From Tamarix chinensis (Eukaryota; Streptophyta; Magnoliopsida; Caryophyllales; Tamaricaceae): DNA of 64,000 nt. Shown one piece after another: positions 1 through 12,672 of the stretch. The first letter of the stretch is position 1. Each line of letters opens with the position of its first letter. Location of the stretch: NCBI GenBank assembly GCA_030549775.1, contig CM060175.1, forward strand, positions 95,099,470 through 95,163,469. The letters are read 5' to 3'. Under the pieces are notes generated by a model, which was not told the DNA's origin, did not search any database, and saw only the letters and a program-made list of their open reading frames with translations. The position numbers were made by a program, and so were the translations under genes.

Positions 1-3000
1 GAGCACGACATGTGTCGAACTTTGCGTCCTGTACCTAACCATGCACGGTGATGTGATGCGATGTGATGAGATGAGATGAGATGAGATGAGATGATTTCGT
101 CGACAAAAGAACCAACCGAGTAGTCGCCACTAAACCCTTAATTAGCTTTCCGCTAATTTATCCAAAATAAACAGTCGGCGGGGAACCCATTGAGGTCTGC
201 AACGGTCGGGAGGAATGATATTGGGGTCCTCTTAATTAATTACCTTCTTCATTTATTTATTTATGAAAAAAAATAAAATTACGATCCATATTGTAGGAGG
301 GTGAGGGTGGAGGGATTACCATTGATTAGCTACACAAATTTAAGTGAGAAACTAATCTAAAAAAAAATAAATCAAATTCTATCCTCTACAATGAATATCC
401 TAAATCAATTATTTATTCTTATTTTTATTTATTAGACATATGGAACCGATATGGTACTATTTTAAAATAGTAATTATGTAAGATAATTATTTATTTTAGA
501 ATAAATTTTTTTCCCTCAAAATAAGCAATTATCTTATGTAACTAATTTTATAAGTATCTCCGAACAAGTCAGAAATCGTTCGCTTTGACTTATAAAAAAA
601 TTCTAAGATTAGTATAAGTATGTATGTAAATCTAACATGTTCATAAAATAATAACCGCCTATAAAAACGAATCCTAATAACCGCACGCATGCCGCAAGCC
701 TCACACAAGACCATGCCGACATCAAGATGAGAGATATTAAAACTCAAGTTCTCTAATAACTCTGGCGGCTCGCTACGTAATTAATCGCGATTATTCTATT
801 ATTACCTCACTAATATACAATGCCGTGTATTAGGCGTGAAGATTGAAGTGGAGTCTAAACACAAAATTCTAAAAATGTCCATAGTTGATTTTTTTTTTTA
901 AGTACCGAATTAAGACATCATCATTATCTTAAGACTAAACCAAACTTTTAAAGAGAAGGAAGGTGCACGCATTTGTATTTAATTTGACTAGTTTTTTTTT
1001 TTCTTTCTTATTGGGTAAGTAGTAGACTAGTAGTAGTACTAAATATTAATGGAAACGGGACGGACGAGCTAATCTCGAAAGGTTGTCCCAATTCAGATCT
1101 TTGTTTCGCGTTCGACACGTTGCTTCCTCTTCTATCCTTGTCAACCCTTTTTCTTTTTTCCACATTTCCCTTTTAGCTCCCACTTCGCTGCCGAAAGGAA
1201 GAGTGAGGGAGGGAATCGGAAGTTGGAGGGAAAAAAAAAAAAAAAAAAAAAAACCTGCCCCGCGACCGCGAGCGTGCTGATGTTTTTCACCAATCATCGG
1301 TCTGTAAGTGGAACTCATCGAAGAAGCTTCCAAGAAATTCGGTGTGCCACTCCGGCCCATATCTATCTATCCGTCCTGGGTAGTTTTTCTCTCTCTTTTT
1401 ATCCTTTTTTACTTCACGAAAAGACAGGTTTCTATCGTCGTAGGTTTTGCGATTAAGATAACGTATGTGACAAGTTTTCCTCTCTGCTTCGAAGGTTGCG
1501 AGTTTTAATTTACTACTTTCATGAACGTTTATTATTCCTCTAAGTAATACAAAGAAGATTTCGTGTTTTTTGGTACGGAGTAATCAAAAAAATTAATTTT
1601 ATATTATATATATATTATATTTAAATTAAAATTAAAATTTTTTATTTTAATATATATTTATTTTAAATTTAAATTTGATTTAAAATAAATATTTTATTAA
1701 AAATATATTTATTATTATTATTAAATACTTAATATAAAAAATATAAAAAAAAAATCTATTATTACTTCCTAGCTAAATAAGTTCTTAAAATTTAAAACGA
1801 AGAATAATACAAATATAAACATAAAAAAATGAAAAAAAAAACGTTCAAGAAAATTATGATTCAAGCAAGCATTATTTTAAATTCATAAATGTTTATTCAA
1901 ATAAAAAGAAGACTTATATAGTCAAATTCAACATTTATTTATTTTTTTGACTTGCTATGGCAGCCACGTAAGTTCATGAGTATTTTTTGTAACTTTACCA
2001 AACACGTGCCTATTATTTAGTCCTACTTGATTATAAACCGTCGAGTTCTCTTTTTATGTAATTCGTCCATTTTCTACGGATCTCCGTCTCGGACTTTTTT
2101 TTTCTTTTTTCTTTTTTTTTTTATCATCTTGGACACGCTTCTATCATTTTCTTTTCTAATGATGTTACGCAAGTCGGCTCCGATTCATAAAATGATCCTT
2201 CAAACTATCCATCCCTCCTTCATAATAAATATCACTTTAACAACTTTAATCTTATTCAAAAATAAGGATTCATGTAGGAACTCGATATCAGTTATATTTC
2301 TTAATTCGCCCTCTATTATCATTTAATATCTCTTTCTAGATTTTTATTTTACTTTTTTAAAATATATTAAGTATTTAACAATTAATAGGAATATATCAGT
2401 CATGATTTGGCTTTACTTTCTAATTTGTGTACATAAAATTAAAATGACGCTTACTATGAATCAGAGACAGTAATATTGTTGGCTACAATTTCATAAAAAT
2501 AAATTCGATCTATAAGGTTTCAACCTGTCTTTTGCATTTAGTTAGGCAAGGTACACAAAGATTTCATTTTAACACTTATTAAATTAATCAAATCAAAATT
2601 GAAGTACTTGCCAAAAAGTAATTATCTTTCTAGGTTAAAAAAAAGTGTTTTGAAAATAAATAGTTATTTTTGATAAGTTGATTCAAATAAATGGCATTGT
2701 TATAACCCGTTTTGTTTATAGGCTTTGTGATTAGAAGCTAGCTTCCTTAGATGCTCAGTAAATGCTCATTTTAAGTATCGTGTCGCACGCAATTAAGTAG
2801 TGCTTTTGCTTTCATTTATAACTACTTATTTAGACCTAGTATCGTGATACGTGTAACGAGTCAAGTATTACCTCACCGAGAAGATAAGCATTCTTGTTGT
2901 ATCCTTAGGTTCAATTCAAACTAAATCCATATATAAATCAATTAAAACTTAATCCATATATAAAAATCAACCCAATGATCAAGTTTATAAACGAATAACT

Positions 3001-4373
3001 TTACATGGCTTGACGACTTGTTTAATAGAAACGAATAGCTTGTTTAATAACCCGATTCATTTCATAAGGCGTCTCATCTATCAAAAGGTTGGTTTTAAAC
3101 AATAATATAGATTTTATTTAGGAAATGAGTTTAATTAATCAAGGAGCGGCTCGGCTTGATTCAGAACGCTGACAATAATAGTCATTTCTTTTTGTAATTA
3201 AATCCGCATATGAATTAACTCATTCAATTAACAACGAATTGAGTTTGAAAAAAGGATGCCTTGAATCAATTATAATCTATACTCGCAGATTGTTGCACTA
3301 GCACATACGTACCACTAAGAAACTCTCCCTAAACTACACTTGTTGGTGCCAAAGTTAGTTGCTGGTAGGTTTAACACTTGATCATTGGTTAACCAGAAAA
3401 TAACTTAATTAGCAGTCTATTAGGCTTCCTTTGGGTAAATGATTTTTATGAGAAATTTCATTTCAAAAGATGGATTATAAACTTTTCTAACTTAAATACT
3501 TTGTTTGGATGCACTAAAATGTATTTTGGATGCTTCTCAAAAGTTTTAAAATATATGTTAAAATTACACCGAACAAAATCAAAAGACTTTCGAATTCTCT
3601 ACCATTTTTTTAAATAGTGTATATACGTAATCTAGTGGATAAAAATAAGAAAAATAGTATAAATCTTTCATAAAATTAAAATTTATCTGCCCAAATAATA
3701 AATTTATAAATATATTATTTTCAAAGTGAATCACTTCTGAAATTTCATTATTATTTTTTAATATACGGTAACTAGTGATTCCAATTTCAACAATTCGAAA
3801 GTGCTACTTTATCTTTGATCACTAAAAATCTCATCTAGTAGTGGTGTACCGCGCAAACTTATGATTTTAGTTATTTCAACTCAATTTTGGCACTCCGCAC
3901 AGACCAAAAAGGTCAAATTACTTCTTGTTTCTGAAGACAAGATAAATTATTGTACTCTTTATTGAGCTCTGAAATTCCGAAAAGAAAGAATAGAAGAAGT
4001 TAATTATTAATGTACCAAAACATAGGAATAGAATTGTGCCAGAACCCAGAGTTGTTGGTCGGTTCAATTAAGCCGAGACTTGTTTCTCAGCCCGTAGAAC
4101 TTGGGGCGGCGAAGGGCATAAACTTGGGCCTGATTGGACCTTTAATTTCTGGCAATATTTTTAACCCAAATGACATAAGCAACGTTGATCCATGGAATGC
4201 CCTCAGATCCAACTCTTCGCTAAGCTCAATTATTCTTCATAAAGTTCTATTGTTCTCGATACATGCCATACGATCCACGATTCAACGGGACTTCATTCCA
4301 CATGCACGGATGATAACCAGAGCCCCATTCACTTAAAAGAAAAAGGGTGAAAAAAGTATATATGCGCTAATAA
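1..4373. other. Left flank, no gene supported
   Basis: AT-rich sequence upstream of the Copia element. It holds a (GATGA)n tract near the start, poly-A and poly-T runs near 1231-1252 and 2095-2122, and several short open frames that are compositional. A GC-richer stretch at about 1080-1500 could be a leader or first exon of something outside the window, but I find no recognisable protein. An open frame of about 108 codons at 4010-4336 matches no family I know. The stretch 3420-3850 looks like a degraded small non-autonomous transposon, but I could not define its ends. Confidence 0.4.
50..92. repeat. GATGA/GATGT short tandem repeat
   Basis: A run of GTGAT units passes into at least five GATGA pentamers. 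It is a simple sequence repeat and I see no function in it. Confidence 0.85.
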
Positions 4374-4527
4374 TGTCATATGTATTAGAATTAAAGATAT
4401 ACCCAACCCATTTAAGTCTATATAAAAACATGAATGTATGTATCAATTGAAAATAAATGATACAAAAGTCTTTGATTCTCTCATTTTTTTTGTTCTCTTC
4501 CTCCCCTCATTCTCTAGTATCATAACA
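4374..4527 (+). repeat. Copia 5' LTR (approximate start)
   Basis: The 3' part matches the end of the 3' LTR at 45120-45297. Both have a TGATACAAA run, a TTTGATT-TCTCAT segment, TTGTTCTCTTCCTCC and a final CATAACA. The sequence after it (CTTTATCATC) could be a decayed form of the usual Copia tRNA-Met primer site. Confidence 0.7.
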
Positions 4528-4542
4528 CTTTATCATCCTCCG

Positions 4543-4790
4543 CCCTATATATAATTCAGTCCTAAAGATTGAATTAAAAGTCTTAATGACCTATATATAA
4601 TATAATCTTGGAGATTAAATTGGAGTCTCTTGGGACCTTTAAATAATTCATCCTGAAGATTGAAATAAATTTTATGTATAATTCAATCATAAAGATTGAA
4701 TGATTCTTAGAACCTATACAATTCACTTATCAAGATTGAGTTAAAGGTCCTAAAGGTATATATATAATTCAATCCAAAAGATTGAAATCA
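4543..4790 (+). repeat. Tandem repeat in the Copia leader
   Basis: About five diverged units of roughly 45-60 bp. Each is built round ATATATAATTCAATC, a short spacer, and AAGATTGAATT, followed by a ..GGTCCT-like segment. Every unit contains a small inverted repeat (ATTCAATC/GATTGAAT). It lies between the LTR and gag, in the untranslated leader. Confidence 0.75.
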
Positions 4791-4904
4791 TTACATTATT
4801 TAATTACGTTTTTTTCATCTTCTTTATGCAATTCATTCTTTTTTGTGAGTTATATTTTTTCACATCTTGTAATTTTTATTATACAATTTTCTTGCAGTTG
4901 ACTC

Positions 4905-5465
4905 AAAAAATGTAAAATTTTGTTAAATTGTAATCCAGAGTATTAGACATGACTAAGGTTGTAAATAAACCGAGCTAATCAAATTTAGGGTGGATGTGGA
5001 CTAGGGCTCGATTCATTTAATAAATAAGGCTAAAAATAAGGTTTGGGTTCCACTCATTTTGAAATGAGTTGAATTTTTAACAAACCGAGTCAAGCCAACT
5101 TACAAGATTTTGTAGTAAACGAGCCAAGCTCATGAACTTTTATTCTATAAATGAGCTTGAGCCTAAATTTTTCATACTCAGACTCAGTTAGTTAATTAAA
5201 AAACCTAAAAATAAGGCTCTAGTCAGGCTAGTTTAGTTAAATGAACAAGTTAAGCCCTTAACAAGTCAAGCATAGAAAACTTGCAAGCCAACTTTATTCA
5301 CTTACGACCCTAGACATGACTGGGAGCAATTATTTATTATGGAAACTAGATGCAAAGCTCTACCTAGCCAGTCATGCCTTAGGTGAAACAATAAAAGATT
5401 GCAGGGTTGCATCTCGATAGGATTACGCAAAGGCAATAATCTTATTACGCCACCACTTACATGAG
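4905..5465 (+). pseudogene. Copia gag fragment 1
   Basis: The first part of Copia gag, split by the MITE. After the MITE the frame reads a clear UBN2/gag signature, with NYLLWKLDAKLYL followed by a GETIKD block and then an AKAIILLRHHLHE block, and it breaks exactly at the TSD of the next insertion. In-frame stops before and after the MITE show it is dead. The next part of the same gene starts at 7461. Confidence 0.8.
4954..5312. mobile_element. hAT-like MITE inserted in Copia gag
   Basis: A 359-bp non-coding insert flanked by a perfect 8-bp duplication, GACATGAC (4946-4953 and 5313-5320). The ends are imperfect inverted repeats: TAAGGTTGTAAAT at the left, and TAGGGTCGTAAGTGAAT reading inward from the right. 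An 8-bp TSD and this terminal style fit the hAT superfamily. Removing it restores the Copia gag reading around the DMTGSNY segment. Confidence 0.85.
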
Positions 5466-6798
5466 TGTAATACCCCAATTTTTATTACTAAAAATTTTTC
5501 TTTTACAACGGAAGCATATGATTTTTACTACTAAATTTTTTTATTTTACAGCGGAAGCATATAAGAAAAATATTGGATGTTACCACCGTAATTGACATAA
5601 GTCTAATTTATCCAACTATCCTTACATCAATCACAAGGTTAAAACCATTCATAGTAAACACAAAGAAATTAGAAGTGGAGGAACTTTCACAAATACAATA
5701 AGGGATACCATGGATCAAAAAGTCTAAAAGGTATCCGAGTAAAATACATTAATCGGATAACATGACTCTATGCCCATAATCCTGATACCAAAGTCATTCC
5801 TCCACATATAACTCATCAAAGGCTACAAATTCATCTAATGGGTCAGCCTCAACCCGCACAAAAATATCTAGACCATCTACTCGTGGGAATGAGCAGTACC
5901 AATGAAATAGATAATCAGTACACAATGCACTGAGTAAGGTAACAATACATTCGAAGTAGGATTGCACATAATACATTAATTCATATTAGAGAATAAGCTT
6001 ACGCAAGATAATATAAAACAGTTCCAAGTAATTAATGATATCAAGTCTCGCTATATAAATATATCATATATCAATCTTTTATTTACGTTAAGTTTAGGGA
6101 CTCCACTATTCTTAAACTAGTAGAATGGTCTAAAATACTTCTCAGGAACAAAACACTTGAGCCACTATTATTATCCGATAGAACCGACTCAACACCTCTC
6201 AAAGCAAAATGTTCATAAGCCACTATTCTTAAATTGGTAGAATGGTATGAAACACCTCTTAGGGAAAAAACACTTGAGCTAATATTATTATCCAGTGGAC
6301 CAGACTCAACAACTCAGTCCCGACTCACGTACTCTTTCACTTTAAATGATAAGTATCTTTTCTATTAATACTTTATCTCTTAATTGTATATTTATTCACA
6401 TTGAGTATGGGGCCCCACTATTCTTAATCCGGTGGAACGGATTGATGCACCTCTCAGGGATAAGGAAAGAAGAGGAAAAAACGACAGCAGTTGACGACGA
6501 TGGTCGGCGATGATGAGGGGGAGTGATGGGGTGGCCTTGGTGGTCAGTCCACAAGGCTTTAGACGGTGATTTGTGGTTGTGGTAGTGCACAATGGAGATG
6601 GAGGTGCTCGAACATGCAAAACAAAGCACGAGAAGGAAAGAAGAAGAAGACGAAGAAGTAAATTAAAGAAGGAGAAAGAAGAAGGAGGGAGAAGGCAAGG
6701 CTCGGCAGTGGTGTTTGACAGACATTTTGGGCTAAAATGGGACAAACAAATGAGGGAGAAGAAGAGGTAAAGTAGTGTATGTATAAATAAATAAATAA

Positions 6799-6874
<76 letters not shown>

Positions 6875-7455
6875 GTATGTATGCATGGAGGCATACGAAT
6901 GGCGTGCGCAAAGGTCATGGCAGTAGCAACACAAGGGCACGAAGGGATGGAGCAAAATTCAACGGAGAGGATGATTGAGAGTGATGGTCAGTATGAGATG
7001 GTGATGGTTGTGTGTGTGTTGCATGAGAAAGAAATGGCAGGGAGTGTAGTCGATGGCAGATGCAACACAAGATGGTGGTGAGGGTAATGGTTGTCAATGA
7101 TGATGATGGTTACAATAAGGGGTGAGGGTAATGGTTGTGTGTTGCAAGTTATAAGAATATAATCAAGTATTACGGCGTAGGATGCAGAAGAAAGGAGAAA
7201 GAAAAGGAAAAAATGTTGGGGTTAGTGTTAGATATATTTTTAATTAGCTAAAATAGGTAGGATTAGTGATATAAATTTATCGAAATTAAGATCGGGTTTT
7301 GAAAATTAACTTATCTGAGTCAAATATTCAAATTAGGTTAAGATTTCGGGATTAAAGAATTTAGGTAAGGCTAAAATAATATTTTCTTGGTATTATGATC
7401 GGATTAAGTTATTAATGATATGGGATTAGGTTTAGCAAAATCTTAGGGTATTACA
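5466..7455 (-). mobile_element. Solo LTR-like unit 3 (long-LTR family)
   Basis: A 1990-bp unit that begins TGTAATACCCC and ends GGGTATTACA on the plus strand. It is flanked by a perfect 5-bp TSD, ATGAG (5461-5465 and 7456-7460), and sits inside Copia gag. The conserved modules run in reverse, so it lies on the minus strand: terminal hairpin (5590-5631), short acidic frame (about 5794-5880), conserved GAGCAGT..TACTCAGTG block, and CCACTATT modules (6100-6440). It is shorter than the other copies. No internal retrotransposon region follows it. Confidence 0.85.
6782..6884. repeat. Compound microsatellite (AAAT)n(AT)n(GTAT)n
   Basis: A long AT dinucleotide run flanked by AAAT and GTAT tetranucleotides, inside solo LTR 3. 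The long open frames that cross it are produced by the repeat itself. Confidence 0.95.
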
Positions 7456-7460
7456 ATGAG

Positions 7461-7696
7461 AGCCTCAACAATTAGTGCCTGACTATTGAAAACCTCATGG
7501 AATTATAGAAAAGTCTAAAAGATCATTTCATTCATTTGAAAATAGTTACCCTCCCTCGTACTAGATATGAATGGATGCACTTGAAGTTGCTAGATTATAA
7601 AACTATAGTGAATATAACTTTTACATGTTCAAAATAGTCTCTAAGTTAAGAATTTGTGGGAAAAAGTCCACTGATGATGAAATGCTCAAAAAAACT
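7461..7696 (+). pseudogene. Copia gag fragment 2
   Basis: Continues gag after solo LTR 3. The translation shows the expected S-L-K-D-H-F segment followed by TLPRTRYEWMHLKLLDYK, typical of plant Copia gag (the TLP-RY-W-HLRLQDFK region). It is interrupted by stops and ends at the TSD of solo LTR 1. The frame resumes at about 19991. Confidence 0.8.
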
Positions 7697-8139
7697 TGAA
7701 ATGCCCCGAAAATTCTAATTTTAAAAATTATAGTTAAATAAGATTTTATTAGGAAAATTATTTAAATAAATTATTTTTATTAAAATAAAAGGGAATTAAT
7801 TAGGAAAAATCAAGAAGAAATTTATAAGTATTTTAATTGGTAGAAAATTGGGTATTTTAGCTAATTAACGATTTTATTTTAGAAATTAATTAAATAAATT
7901 ATTTTATTTGAAATAAGGAGGATAAAATAGTTCCAAATTAATATGAATTTTATAAACAATTTAATTTGAGAAAATTAGGGTGTTTTGCTAATTAAAATAG
8001 AATTTATGAAAAAATATTTTAAAAATCCTAAATTAGCCTAAAAAGGGATTTAAATATTATTTTATTTAATTATTATTATTTTTAAATATCCCAAATATTC
8101 TATTTAATTTAATTAACCTAATCCATTATTTTCCTTTTT

Positions 8140-9345
8140 CCCTTTTCCTTCTTCCTTTTTCTTTCTTTTTCTTTCTTTTTCTTTTCTTTTTATTTTTTTT
8201 CCTCCCTGACCAGGGCCACCTCGCGGCCCAGTCCCCCTTTCATCTTTTCCTTTCCTTCAGCTAGCCTAGCCCGCGCGGTGCCTCCCTCCTTTCTCCGCCG
8301 CATTGCGTTTTAGGTTTTCTCCCCTCTAAACGTTGCATTCCATTTAAGGTTTTCCCTCACCTTGCGCCCGGCCCGGTTCCTTCTTTTTTTCTTTCTTTTC
8401 TTTTCCTGGACTGCCCGGTCCCCCACCTTTCTTCTTCTTCTTCCTTCGCACCTGCCATTCCCGTCGAGGACCTGTAACTGCCGCCCCGCCCTAGTTTTTT
8501 GCCGCCGATCTCGCCCGATTTGACTGGCCAGTTTTTTCCCTCCCTTTCCCCGCTGATCGGCCTATATTTTTGACCCAATCAACTCCCTTATTCTCGCATG
8601 TTTTCCCTCATCCTAGCAAATCACCCTCCCTGCCACGACTTGGATTTTCGCCAACTTTGTTGCCGTCGGTGATTGGAACCCTACTTGGTTACCCCCTAGC
8701 CGACCCACAAAACCCTACCCTCTCTTCTTTTCTCTATAAATATACCCATAATGAGCCTGGTATTGAGCTCTTGATCCCCAACCCAGAAAACTCCCCTTGT
8801 CGCCGCCGCCCTTTCAGATGTCGTTTCCGTCGCCTCCAGCCAACTTCACTGCCCTCTCTGCCCACCCAACTCATCTTTGCGCCACCCTATAACTAACCAA
8901 GCCTCTCTCATCCCTCGATTTTTCCTGCACAAGCCGCCCTGGCTGTGCGAAGTCCCCTTCCCAATCAACCTATTTCTCCATCTCCGCCGTCCTTCGCACC
9001 ACCCTTAGCCATCCCTTTCGCCGTTGCCGCCACTTCTTTCACCTCCCATTCTGTTCTGCATACCCTCCTTTACCTTCCCCTACCTTTCTTTTCCTCTCCC
9101 TCCCTCTCCTTCTCTCTTTCTCTTCTTCTTCCTTTTTCCGCCACCACCACCGCCGCCGTGCATTGCCACCTTTGGCTGTGCCACCGTCTCCATTCTGCTC
9201 CTCTCCCTCTAGGCAGTCTTAAACACCCCAACTCCCACCTCCATTCTACCTATCCTTTTCCCAGCCTTCAACTTTTACCCTTTTCTTCTCTTTTTTCGGC
9301 CACCGCTGGCGCCGCCTGTCACCACCAGCGCAAGGTTGAACCCTA
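8140..9345 (+). other. Pyrimidine/proline-rich block of LTR 1
   Basis: A C+T-rich, locally GC-rich stretch with CCT, TTC and CCGCC runs. It gives open frames of 60-130 codons on the plus strand, rich in Pro, Ser, Leu and Phe, with no domain. Similar blocks occur in the other copies (about 42380-42780 and 43880-44460 on the minus strand; 51480-52160 and 55832-56280 on the plus strand). It is probably promoter and leader rather than protein-coding. Confidence 0.6.
8735..8742 (+). promoter_or_regulatory. TATA box of LTR 1
   Basis: TATAAATA in a pyrimidine-rich context, about 1.04 kb into the LTR. Counterparts lie at the same point of the pyrimidine-rich block in LTR 2 (44204-44211, minus) and LTR 4 (52045-52052, plus). 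If it is the start site, the transcribed part of the LTR is about 3.9 kb. Confidence 0.6.
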
Positions 9346-9420
9346 GACCCTCTCAACCCTTTTTCCCTATTTTTACAAGCCTTAATTTATTTTATTTCAT
9401 TTATTTGAATATAAATGCTG

Positions 9421-9452
<32 letters not shown>

Positions 9453-9598
9453 TCCATTATTAATATGTATTATTATTATTAGTAGTAGTATTAATGTTTT
9501 TATTATTATTTCTGTTGTTATTATTATATTTTTATTTCGATTTTATTATGATTATTCTTATTATTTCCATTATTACTACTATTATTATTAATATGTGA

Positions 9599-9629
<31 letters not shown>

Positions 9630-10240
9630 TTTGAAATTATAACTATTATATTCTATATTATTACTACAACTATTTTACTATTAGTGTTGCTATTTTTATT
9701 ATTATTATTATGTGATTAGCATTATTATTATTATTATTATTATTTTCAACGTTAGTATTATTATTCTATATAGGGCTGAAACCCTATTGTGCCTATTTTG
9801 AATTATGGTAGTAGTGGTATTATAAATATCAACTCTTATTATTAGTAATATTATCATTATTTTTATCATTAGCATTTATTATTATTATTAGTGTTATTAT
9901 TATTATTTAATAAGTTTATTATTATTCAATGTGGGGTAGAAACCCTACTTCTTTTTATCTTCAAATATTATCCTTACTATTATTACTATTATGATTATTA
10001 TCATTTTTGCAATATTATTATGGTTTTTATCATTATTATTATTACTAAATTTTGTTATTTATTTTACTAATGTTATTAATTAGTATTATCTTGATAAAGG
10101 GGTCGAAGCCCTTATTTCACTTTATTTTTTAGTAATGCCCTTTTTATTATTATTGTTACTATTTTTATTATTCTTATTAATATTAATATTGATATTATTT
10201 TTAGTATTTTTGCTATTATTATTTTAGTATTTCATCAAAA
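9421..10240. repeat. Interrupted ATT/TTA microsatellite field
   Basis: Several pure runs of ATT trinucleotides separated by degenerate TTA/TTG-rich sequence. The same trinucleotide appears at the equivalent place in LTR 2 (about 42200-42310, as AAT) and LTR 4 (56334-56370), so the repeat is an old component of the LTR. Confidence 0.85.
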
Positions 10241-10318
10241 GCCTGGTCTTAGAATAATTTAGTAAGTAATAGTATTTTTGGTAGGAGGGAATCTAATTTT
10301 AGTTTTTCCCTAATATAG

Positions 10319-10380
10319 GTGAGACCAGTCAAAGCCCTAAGGAGGCGTAGGAGCCTGCTCCAAGACCGGTGTTATTTTAG
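10319..10380 (+). other. AG-exon-GT-like cassette in LTR 1
   Basis: A 62-nt block preceded by CCCTAATATAG and followed by GTAAGGGTG, so it has an acceptor-like and a donor-like edge. It includes an AAGGAGGCGTAGGA core. Homologous blocks keep both edges at 42044-42106 (minus, LTR 2) and 56461-56529 (plus, LTR 4). Confidence 0.5.
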
Positions 10381-10874
10381 GTAAGGGTGTTACTAAGGTC
10401 TATTGTGTGTTGATGTGCATTATATACTTTGTATGTTTTGCATCCTATATTTATTATTATATTGATTTCATGTGTGGTATGGCGTGGAGTTGAAGTGTGA
10501 TCATGTGTTGCTATATAGCATGTATATTATGTGTATGTGATGAAATATTGTGGTATAAGATGATATGTGTTGTGACCCTGTAAGACATACATGTGAGGAT
10601 GTTAATATGGGTTGTGTGGGGGAAAGGATGAAAAAGGAAAATGGGGAAATAAGTTGACCAAGGGATGTGAGTTGACCTAAGTATTTTAATAATCCATGAG
10701 TGGAGGAATAAAATAGAAAATTTATGGGTTTGTGAAGGAGAATCTAATTTATGGTTTTGTGTGGGAGAATATAATTTGTGGTTTATATGGGAGAATCTAA
10801 TTTATGATTTTATATGGGAGAATCTAAACTAGGGTTTGATATGGATGGACTTAAGGTTTTGCATGGCGGATTTT

Positions 10875-12672
10875 TGGTGCGACCGTAGCCGGCACGCAAT
10901 TTAAACCCTCTTGTTGTCAAATGTAGCACTGGTAAATAAGGGTATCGTTCTAAACCGGGGATTGAGAGGGCTCACCTCTATCTAACTAGCTTAAACTATA
11001 AATAAAATAAAAACACTAAATAACCTAAAATAAATAAATAAGAAAAATACTAATGGGGGTTTATCAAAATAAGAATAAAATAATAAAAGGATTAAATAAA
11101 ATAAAATAAACTAATAATGAAAATAATGGAAGACGATGGGAAATAATGGGAAACTAGCAGATATGAGAAATATGTTAGGGAAATAAAAATCCACCACTAG
11201 ATTAGATCGAGATATAATATTTATTTCTAAGTCATCTTTTAATCGTGAGAAAGAGATCGACCAAGTTGCACACCAAAAGCAGGTCTATACACCTTATATT
11301 ACTTCCCTTAATTAAATTAATACGACAAAGCGCCAATATTAACCCTATTAAATACTAGCAGTATAGCAGCAACAAGCGGCTCCTATATTTAACTAGATTT
11401 AATGCATTAAGTGTAAGTGGAAGGCTGTCAATCTAAGTACCCATACTAGTACAAAAAGCATGTCTAGCTGTATTTCCTTTTCTTGACCCACACGTATCGA
11501 AACGTTTTACCACTTCGGTTAGAATCACAAAACGATTAGGTGAATTGTTATCTAACCTAGCTGCAATTTATACATATAAATTCTAGTATATTTAGATGGC
11601 CACCTCGCAGGCAAATAATCCTACATACTGTCACTTATGAGGTACCAGAACAAGGCATGCACCAAATAAACTATACTGGACAGAATCACACATATAAACG
11701 ATAGCAATTAATTTAGAGTCAAGAAACAATCTCACGAAACAAAGAAAATAAAATTATAATTCAAATCATAATCTAGGGTTTCAAATTATTCCCTAACAAT
11801 AATTAATCAGCCAACCATAATTAAAGAATTAATTACACAGAAATATATATCTAAAATATAAATTGAAAATAAGAGAAATAAATAACCGGAATTAATTTTG
11901 AATTAAAGATCAAGAATTTATTCAGATAAAAATTAATTTTATCTGAAATAAATTCTACCGGATATTAAATTCTTCTCTAATTTTCTTCCTTGTTTGCCTT
12001 GATTTCCGTGCGTAATTCTTTTTCTTTTTCTTTTTCTGGCCGGCGGCTGCTGGCGCTGACAGGGCTGCTGCCTCGGGCCTCGAACTCCGTGCGGAGGCTA
12101 TCCTCTGCGCGTCCCTGTGCTTGCGTCGTTCTTCTCTGTCCCGTCTCGCCCGAGCCTATAAAGGCTCTCTCTTCCGAGCCTGAGAAGGCTCCGCCTCTCT
12201 CTGCCGATTGCCCTGTGACGTGCGGCCTGTTCTCTGCCAAACGGCAGAGGCTGCCTCTCGCCTCCTCCCTCTCTCTGCGTCGCTGGCCTGCTTTTTATAA
12301 TTTTCTGTGCCCCACGCCACGTCAGCCCTCGCCCGGCTGACTCTCCTTCTCCCGTGCGGCTCCGTTTGGTTTATTTTGTTACAGGCCTTTGGGCCTTCGG
12401 CCTTCGGCCGTTGGTCCAAAGGTCTTATTTTTTTTTTTTTTAATTTTCTTTTATTTAAAAACAAAACCTGCAAAATAAAATTCAATAAATATTAATAAAT
12501 AATATTTATTCTAAATTTACATTAATTTATATCATTTTAGCTCAAATAATAAAATTTATGCAATTTTTACCACTTAAGCATAAAATAATAATTATTCCCC
12601 TATATTAGTTAAATAAACTACCAAAAACTAAGATTATAAGGGTATAAAATGTGTCAAAATATGAACTCATCA
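10875..12672 (-). repeat. E1 3' LTR
   Basis: A 1798-bp LTR (TGATGAGTTC ... CGCACCA on the minus strand). It contains a TATA-like TTATAAAAAG (minus; 12292-12300) followed by a GC-rich leader block (about 12030-12420) that stands out from the AT-rich surroundings. That block includes a CCTTTGG...CCAAAGG hairpin. Confidence 0.93.

Noticed and set aside
1080..1500. A cellular gene exon at the left edge
   Set aside because: GC is higher than the surroundings, but frames on both strands overlap, include a poly-A run and match no known protein.
6392..6955. 187-codon minus-strand frame with Tyr-Ile repeats
   Set aside because: It is mostly the AT/GTAT microsatellite plus low-complexity LTR sequence. 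No domain is present, and overlapping frames are open for the same reason.
8945..9346. 133-codon Pro/Ser-rich frame
   Set aside because: Lies in the pyrimidine-rich block of LTR 1. The composition explains the open frame, and the equivalent blocks in other LTRs do not keep the same protein.
11990..12340. 116-codon plus-strand frame in the E1 LTR (also 17521-17871)
   Set aside because: Antisense to the element inside a GC-rich leader. The two occurrences are only the two LTR copies, and E2 does not keep the frame.
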